Below, one piece after another: positions 52,595 through 58,566 of a stretch of 58,566 bases of DNA. How positions within the stretch are numbered: position 1 is the stretch's first letter; each line of letters starts with the position of its first letter. Source of the stretch: Aeromonas media (GTDB lineage: Bacteria > Pseudomonadota > Gammaproteobacteria > Enterobacterales > Aeromonadaceae); the NCBI RefSeq assembly GCF_000819985.1, contig NZ_CDBZ01000066.1, positions 1 through 58,566 of the forward strand, written 5' to 3'. The notes under the pieces are model-generated. The model saw only the letters and a list, made by a program, of their open reading frames with translations. It had not been told where the DNA came from and did no database searches. The position numbers were made by a program, and so were the translations under genes.

Positions 52595-52636
52595 TCCGAA
52601 CTAGCTGACGGCTGTTATGCCGAGGACAGTCACAAC

Positions 52637-52659
52637 AAAGGGGCCAGAGGCCCCTTTTT
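52637..52659. terminator. rpoS terminator, probably bidirectional
   Basis: Stem AAAGGGGCC / GGCCCCTTT with an AGA loop and a five-T run on the plus strand. It lies between convergent rpoS and tsaD. Confidence 0.88.
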
Positions 52660-52681
52660 CATTGCGAGAGGATCCTTGGGA

Positions 52682-53695
52682 TCACACGGGATCCAGGGTA
52701 TCCAGCGGCCAGCGCGGCACCGCCTTGACGACCAGCGGCTCGAACACGCCCGTCTTGAGGCGTTGCATGCCGGCATAGGCGATCATGGCGCCGTTGTCGG
52801 TGCAATACTCGGTGCGCGGATAGAACACCTCGCCCTTGAGACTCTCCATCAGCTCGGCCAGCTGGGCGCGCAGATGACGGTTGGCGCTGACGCCCCCGGC
52901 CACGACTAGGCGCTTGAGCCCGGTCTCTTTCAAGGCGCGGCGGCACTTGATGGCCAGAGTGTCGACCACAGCATCCTCAAACGCCCGGGCGATGTCGGCA
53001 CGGGTCTGCTCATCGTCACCATTGGCGGCTATGGTGTTGGCGGCAAAGGTCTTGAGGCCGGAGAAGCTCATGTCGAGCCCGGGTCTGTCCGTCATGGGGC
53101 GGGGGAAGGTGAAGCGTCCCGTGGTGCCTTTCTCGGCCAGACGGGAGAGCAGAGGGCCGCCCGGGTAGTCCAGTCCCATCAACTTGGCTGTCTTGTCGAA
53201 GGCCTCGCCAGCGGCATCGTCGATGGATTCTCCCAGTAGTTGATAACTACCTATGCCGTCGACCCGCACCAGCATGGAGTGACCGCCGGAGACCAGCAGC
53301 GCCACGAAGGGGAACTCGGGGGCCCGCTCCTCCAGCATGGGAGCCAGCAGGTGGCCCTCCATATGGTGCACCGCCACGGCGGGTTTACCCCAGGCCATGG
53401 CGAGGGAGCGGCCTATGGTGGCCCCCACCAGGATGGCGCCAACCAGACCCGGTCCCGCAGTGTAGGCGATGCCGTCGATGTCATCTTTACCCAGTCCCGC
53501 CTCTTGCAATGCTGCCTGGATCAAGGGGATCGTCTTGCGGACGTGATCCCGGCTGGCGAGCTCGGGGACGACGCCACCGTAGTCCGCATGCAGCTTGACC
53601 TGGCTGTACAACTGGTGGGAAAGGATCCCTTTTTGATCGTCGAAGATCGCGATCCCGGTTTCGTCACAGGATGTCTCTATGCCCAATACACGCAT
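52682..53695 (-). CDS. tsaD: tRNA threonylcarbamoyladenosine synthase subunit TsaD
   Basis: TsaD transfers the threonylcarbamoyl group onto A37 of ANN-decoding tRNAs with TsaB and TsaE. The 337-residue protein has the ASKHA fold: [11 protein letters not shown] at the start, metal-binding HMEGH (His111 and His115), SGGHSMLV, and the late [12 protein letters not shown]. It is divergent from rpsU, the conserved arrangement. Confidence 0.97.
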   Translation of the reverse strand: MRVLGIETSCDETGIAIFDDQKGILSHQLYSQVKLHADYGGVVPELASRDHVRKTIPLIQAALQEAGLGKDDIDGIAYTAGPGLVGAILVGATIGRSLAMAWGKPAVAVHHMEGHLLAPMLEERAPEFPFVALLVSGGHSMLVRVDGIGSYQLLGESIDDAAGEAFDKTAKLMGLDYPGGPLLSRLAEKGTTGRFTFPRPMTDRPGLDMSFSGLKTFAANTIAANGDDEQTRADIARAFEDAVVDTLAIKCRRALKETGLKRLVVAGGVSANRHLRAQLAELMESLKGEVFYPRTEYCTDNGAMIAYAGMQRLKTGVFEPLVVKAVPRWPLDTLDPV

Positions 53696-53774
53696 TGCTA
53701 AAAAATTTCACTGCTAAAATGAGACGGCTATGGTAACCTTCGCGGGTTTTTTAAACCAGAGCGATCTCTGCGGG

Positions 53775-53804
53775 TTTACTTTCATTCCCTGTCCAGAGTA
53801 TAAT
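53775..53804 (+). promoter_or_regulatory. promoter of the rpsU-dnaG-rpoD operon
   Basis: TTTACT or TTACTT at 53775-53781, a 17-18 base spacer, then a perfect TATAAT (53799-53804), 70 bases before the rpsU ATG. Confidence 0.75.
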
Positions 53805-53862
53805 TTCGCACCATTTTAAGACATGCTGATCGATTGAAGGTCAGCTAACCATATATCACTGA

Positions 53863-54090
<228 letters not shown>

Positions 54091-54105
54091 TCGGGGGAGC
54101 ATGCC

Positions 54106-54549
54106 GTGTCTCTGAAGGATCAACTCAAGGATCAACAAAAACTTGCCATGCTGGCCAAAGACAAGGCTCGCTTGGGAGCGATCCGTTTGTTGATGGCAGA
54201 AATCAAGCAGCGTGAAGTCGATACCCGTGTCGAGCTCAATGATGAGGATATCCTCGCTGTCGTGACCAAGATGGTCAAACAGCGCCGCGATTCCATCAGC
54301 CAATTTGAAGCTGCCGGTCGTCAGGATCTTGCCGACAAAGAGTCCGCCGAGATTCTGGTGCTGCAGGAATTCCTGCCGCAACAGCTGACCGCAGAGGAAA
54401 TTGCCGTGTTGATCGAGCAAGCCATCACCGAAAGTGGGGCTGCCGTCATGGCGGATATGGGTAAAGTCATGGCTGTCTTGAAGCCGAAAATTCAGGGGCG
54501 TGCCGATGTCGGCGCCGTCAGTGCTCAGGTGAAAACCCGCTTGGCGTAA
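54106..54549 (+). CDS. GatB/YqeY domain protein
   Basis: A 147-residue helical protein of the YqeY family, whose domain resembles the tRNA-binding tail of GatB. Family features: LKDQLKDQQKLAMLAKDKARLGAIRLLMAEIKQREVDTR at the start and VLQEFLPQQLTAEEI near residue 85. The start is a GTG after GGGGGAG. Its exact role is unclear; its place between rpsU and dnaG is conserved outside the Enterobacteriaceae. Confidence 0.93.
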   Translation: MSLKDQLKDQQKLAMLAKDKARLGAIRLLMAEIKQREVDTRVELNDEDILAVVTKMVKQRRDSISQFEAAGRQDLADKESAEILVLQEFLPQQLTAEEIAVLIEQAITESGAAVMADMGKVMAVLKPKIQGRADVGAVSAQVKTRLA

Positions 54550-54575
54550 CAGGCATTTCTCTTGTTAGTCGAAAG

Positions 54576-54610
54576 AAGCCGTGCTTCCCTGTGAATGCGC
54601 GGCTTTTTTA
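54576..54610 (+). terminator. internal terminator before dnaG
   Basis: Stem AAGCCGTGC / GCGCGGCTT (one G-T pair) with a 12-base loop and a six-T tract. E. coli has a comparable site between rpsU and dnaG that keeps primase low relative to S21. Confidence 0.8.
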
Positions 54611-54637
54611 TTTTCTCTGCAGTGAAACAGGACGGTT

Positions 54638-56425
54638 ATGGCAGGCAGGATCCCACAATCCTTTATCGATGATCTGCTCGTACGCACAGACATAGTCGAG
54701 CTGATCGACTCGCGAGTGCGGCTGAAGAAGGCTGGCAAGAACTATCAGGCTTGTTGTCCTTTTCATAACGAAAAAAGCCCCTCTTTCACCGTCAGTCAGG
54801 AGAAGCAGTTCTACCACTGCTTCGGTTGCGGTGCTCACGGCAATGCCATCGGCTTTGTCATGGAGTACGACGGACTCGAATTCCCGGACGCCATCGAAGA
54901 GCTCGCCAGCATGCAAGGCATGCAGGTACCCCGCGAGCAGAGTCTGGGCGGCTCTGCAAGCTCTCAGCCTGCCGTCAGCAAGGATCTGTTCGAGCTGATG
55001 AACCAGATTGCCCGCTTCTATGAGAGCAATCTCAAGAACGCGCCGCAGGCGGTGGAATACCTTAAGGGGCGTGGTCTGACCGGTGAAGTGGTCAAGCGCT
55101 TCAACATAGGCTATGCCCCGGGAGACTGGGATCAGGTGCGTCGGCGCTTTGGCGCCAGCCGGGATCACGAGCAGTTGCTTATCTCCGGTGGCATGTTGAT
55201 CCCCCGCGACAGCGGCCCAGGCAGCTATGATCGCTTCCGCGATCGCATCATGTTTCCCATCCGTGACAAGCGGGGCCGGGTCATCGGCTTCGGTGGCCGG
55301 GTGCTGGGGGACGGCACTCCCAAGTACCTCAACTCCCCGGAAACCCCCATCTTCCACAAGGGGCGTGAACTGTTCGGCCTCTACGAGGTGAAGCAGGCAC
55401 ACAAGGATCCTCGCCGGATCCTGGTGGTGGAGGGCTACATGGATGTGGTGGCGCTCGGTCAGTACGACATCGACTATGCGGTGGCCGCCCTGGGCACCGC
55501 CACCACCAGCGACCATATCCACACCCTGTTTCGGACCACGGCCGAGGTGGTCTGCTGTTACGACGGTGACAACGCCGGCCGTGAGGCGGCCTGGCGGGCG
55601 CTGGACAACGCACTCTCCCATCTGCAGGACGGGCGCGAACTCAAGTTCGTGTTCCTGCCCGATGGAGAAGATCCGGATTCGCTAGTGCGCCAGATTGGCA
55701 AGGAGGGGTTTGAGGCCTTGCTGGACGAGGCCCAGCCCTTCGCCGATTTCATGTTCGAGCGTCTCGGGCGTGATGCCGCCCTCTCTGGTGAGGCGGGCAA
55801 GTTTGAAGTGGCCAACAAGGCTGCCGAACTGATCCGTCGCGTGCCGGAGGGCTTTACCCGGGAAGGATTGATCACCCGGCTCTCCAGCATGATGCGTTGG
55901 GGGGAGAACAAGCAGCGGATCGCCGAGCTGTTTGCCCGCAATAGCCAGCCCAAGGGCGAAGTCAGCAAGCCCAAGGCCGCCAAGCTGACCCCCATTCGCC
56001 GGGCACTGGCTCTGATGGTGCAATATCCGGCGGTGACGGCCGAACTGCCGGCCATGCCGGAACTGGCTGGACTGCGGGTGCAGGGCATCAAGTTCCTGTT
56101 GCAGTTGCATCAGCAGATCCTGACTCAGCCAGGGATCACGACCGGCATCTTGCTGGAGCACTGGCGTGGCACCAAGGAGGGGGAAATCCTGGCTCAATTG
56201 GCCATGCACGACCTGTTTGAAGAGATCAAGCTCGACCAGGAGCCGGATATTCTGGGAGAATTGCAGGATACCTTCGTCGGTTTCATCAACCAGTTTCTGA
56301 AGCAACGAATCGAAGAATTGCAGGCCAAGGTGGCTCAGGAAAGGCTAAGCTCTGAGGAAACACAGGAGCTGATGATGCTGATCAGAGAGGTACAGATTGA
56401 GAAAAGAAATGAGAGCGGGGCTTGA
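54638..56425 (+). CDS. dnaG: DNA primase DnaG
   Basis: DnaG lays RNA primers for replication. The 595-residue protein has an N-terminal CHC2 zinc ribbon (CCPFHNEKSPSFTVSQEKQFYHCFGCG), the TOPRIM catalytic core with Glu in LVVEGYMDVVAL and DGD in CCYDGDNAGREAAW, and a C-terminal DnaB-binding helical domain. AGGA precedes the ATG. Confidence 0.98.
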   Translation: MAGRIPQSFIDDLLVRTDIVELIDSRVRLKKAGKNYQACCPFHNEKSPSFTVSQEKQFYHCFGCGAHGNAIGFVMEYDGLEFPDAIEELASMQGMQVPREQSLGGSASSQPAVSKDLFELMNQIARFYESNLKNAPQAVEYLKGRGLTGEVVKRFNIGYAPGDWDQVRRRFGASRDHEQLLISGGMLIPRDSGPGSYDRFRDRIMFPIRDKRGRVIGFGGRVLGDGTPKYLNSPETPIFHKGRELFGLYEVKQAHKDPRRILVVEGYMDVVALGQYDIDYAVAALGTATTSDHIHTLFRTTAEVVCCYDGDNAGREAAWRALDNALSHLQDGRELKFVFLPDGEDPDSLVRQIGKEGFEALLDEAQPFADFMFERLGRDAALSGEAGKFEVANKAAELIRRVPEGFTREGLITRLSSMMRWGENKQRIAELFARNSQPKGEVSKPKAAKLTPIRRALALMVQYPAVTAELPAMPELAGLRVQGIKFLLQLHQQILTQPGITTGILLEHWRGTKEGEILAQLAMHDLFEEIKLDQEPDILGELQDTFVGFINQFLKQRIEELQAKVAQERLSSEETQELMMLIREVQIEKRNESGA

Positions 56426-56544
56426 TATTTGAGTGATTAGTCCCAATATGAATACCGTTGCCCGAATCGACGGGATTAAAAGCAAACATTTTATAACCGC
56501 CTGGCCCCGACAATACTGCGGGCAGGGGTTTCTCATGACCGACG

Positions 56545-56577
56545 CCGCAACCAGACATAGCATGTCTGGCGGTTTTC
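56545..56577 (+). terminator. hairpin between dnaG and rpoD
   Basis: CCAGACA / TGTCTGG (56551-56557, 56563-56569) flanked by CCG/CGG, followed by TTTTCT. rpoD starts 70 bases later, so a partial terminator or processing site is likely. The remaining 222-base gap probably holds an rpoD promoter, but I could not pick one with confidence. Confidence 0.55.
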
Positions 56578-56647
56578 TATTAGAATTGGCTATTTGCGCA
56601 GCAGCGCACTGTACGCGCAACCTAGCAACACCAACCGGATGAGTTCT

Positions 56648-58504
<1,857 letters not shown>

Positions 58505-58566
58505 TCCAGAGGCTTTTCCCTGAGCAGTCTCAAAAGCCCCGCCACGCGGCAATGCTGATCAGTTAA

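Overview
The window looks like a stretch of core chromosome from a Gammaproteobacterium, most probably an Aeromonas. This is an inference from GC-rich coding DNA, classic gammaproteobacterial gene blocks and protein sequences close to the E. coli and Vibrio homologues. I see no tRNA, rRNA, prophage, complete insertion sequence or CRISPR array. Almost every base is coding, and no gap without a gene exceeds 300 bases.

Layout. 1-1.1 kb: an AT-richer orphan nuclease-like gene of the HsdR N-terminal type. 1.4-8.7 kb: glnE, a GNAT acetyltransferase, a chemotaxis transducer divergent from a potassium channel, a YgiM-type SH3 membrane protein, and nudC. 8.9-16 kb: hemE, a ROK sugar kinase, the epd-pgk-fbaA glycolytic cluster with two tandem terminators, and a PuuB-like oxidase. 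16-20.8 kb: a lipoprotein, dsbD-cutA, a small unknown protein, and a PACE efflux gene divergent from its probable LysR regulator. 20.8-24.2 kb: ygfZ, sdhE-ygfX, nadB. 24.3-33.3 kb: the envelope-stress operon rpoE-rseABC behind a good sigma-E promoter, then lepA-lepB-rnc-era-recO-pdxJ. 33.3-45.7 kb: amiD, a yehS-type gene, barA, then divergently rlmD-relA-mazG-pyrG-eno. 45.9-52.6 kb: ftsB-ispD-ispF-truD-surE-pcm-yqaA-nlpD-rpoS. 52.7-58.5 kb: tsaD, divergent from the macromolecular-synthesis operon rpsU-yqeY-dnaG-rpoD.

The genes form a housekeeping and stress-signalling region. Three sigma factors (RpoE, RpoS, RpoD), the alarmone synthase RelA and the BarA sensor kinase all lie within 35 kb.

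The most unusual observation is a recurring structure at three translation starts: barA (two extra copies), ispF (one) and the rnc/era junction (one). In each case a diverged partial copy of the initiation region lies just upstream of the real start. Each copy opens a mini-ORF of 21-40 codons that ends in a TGA overlapping the next ATG as ATGA. The offsets are 62, 62, 77 and 119 bases, all 2 modulo 3. This looks like a chain of coupled reinitiation starts, or the scar of one recurring recombination process. I know of no description of it.
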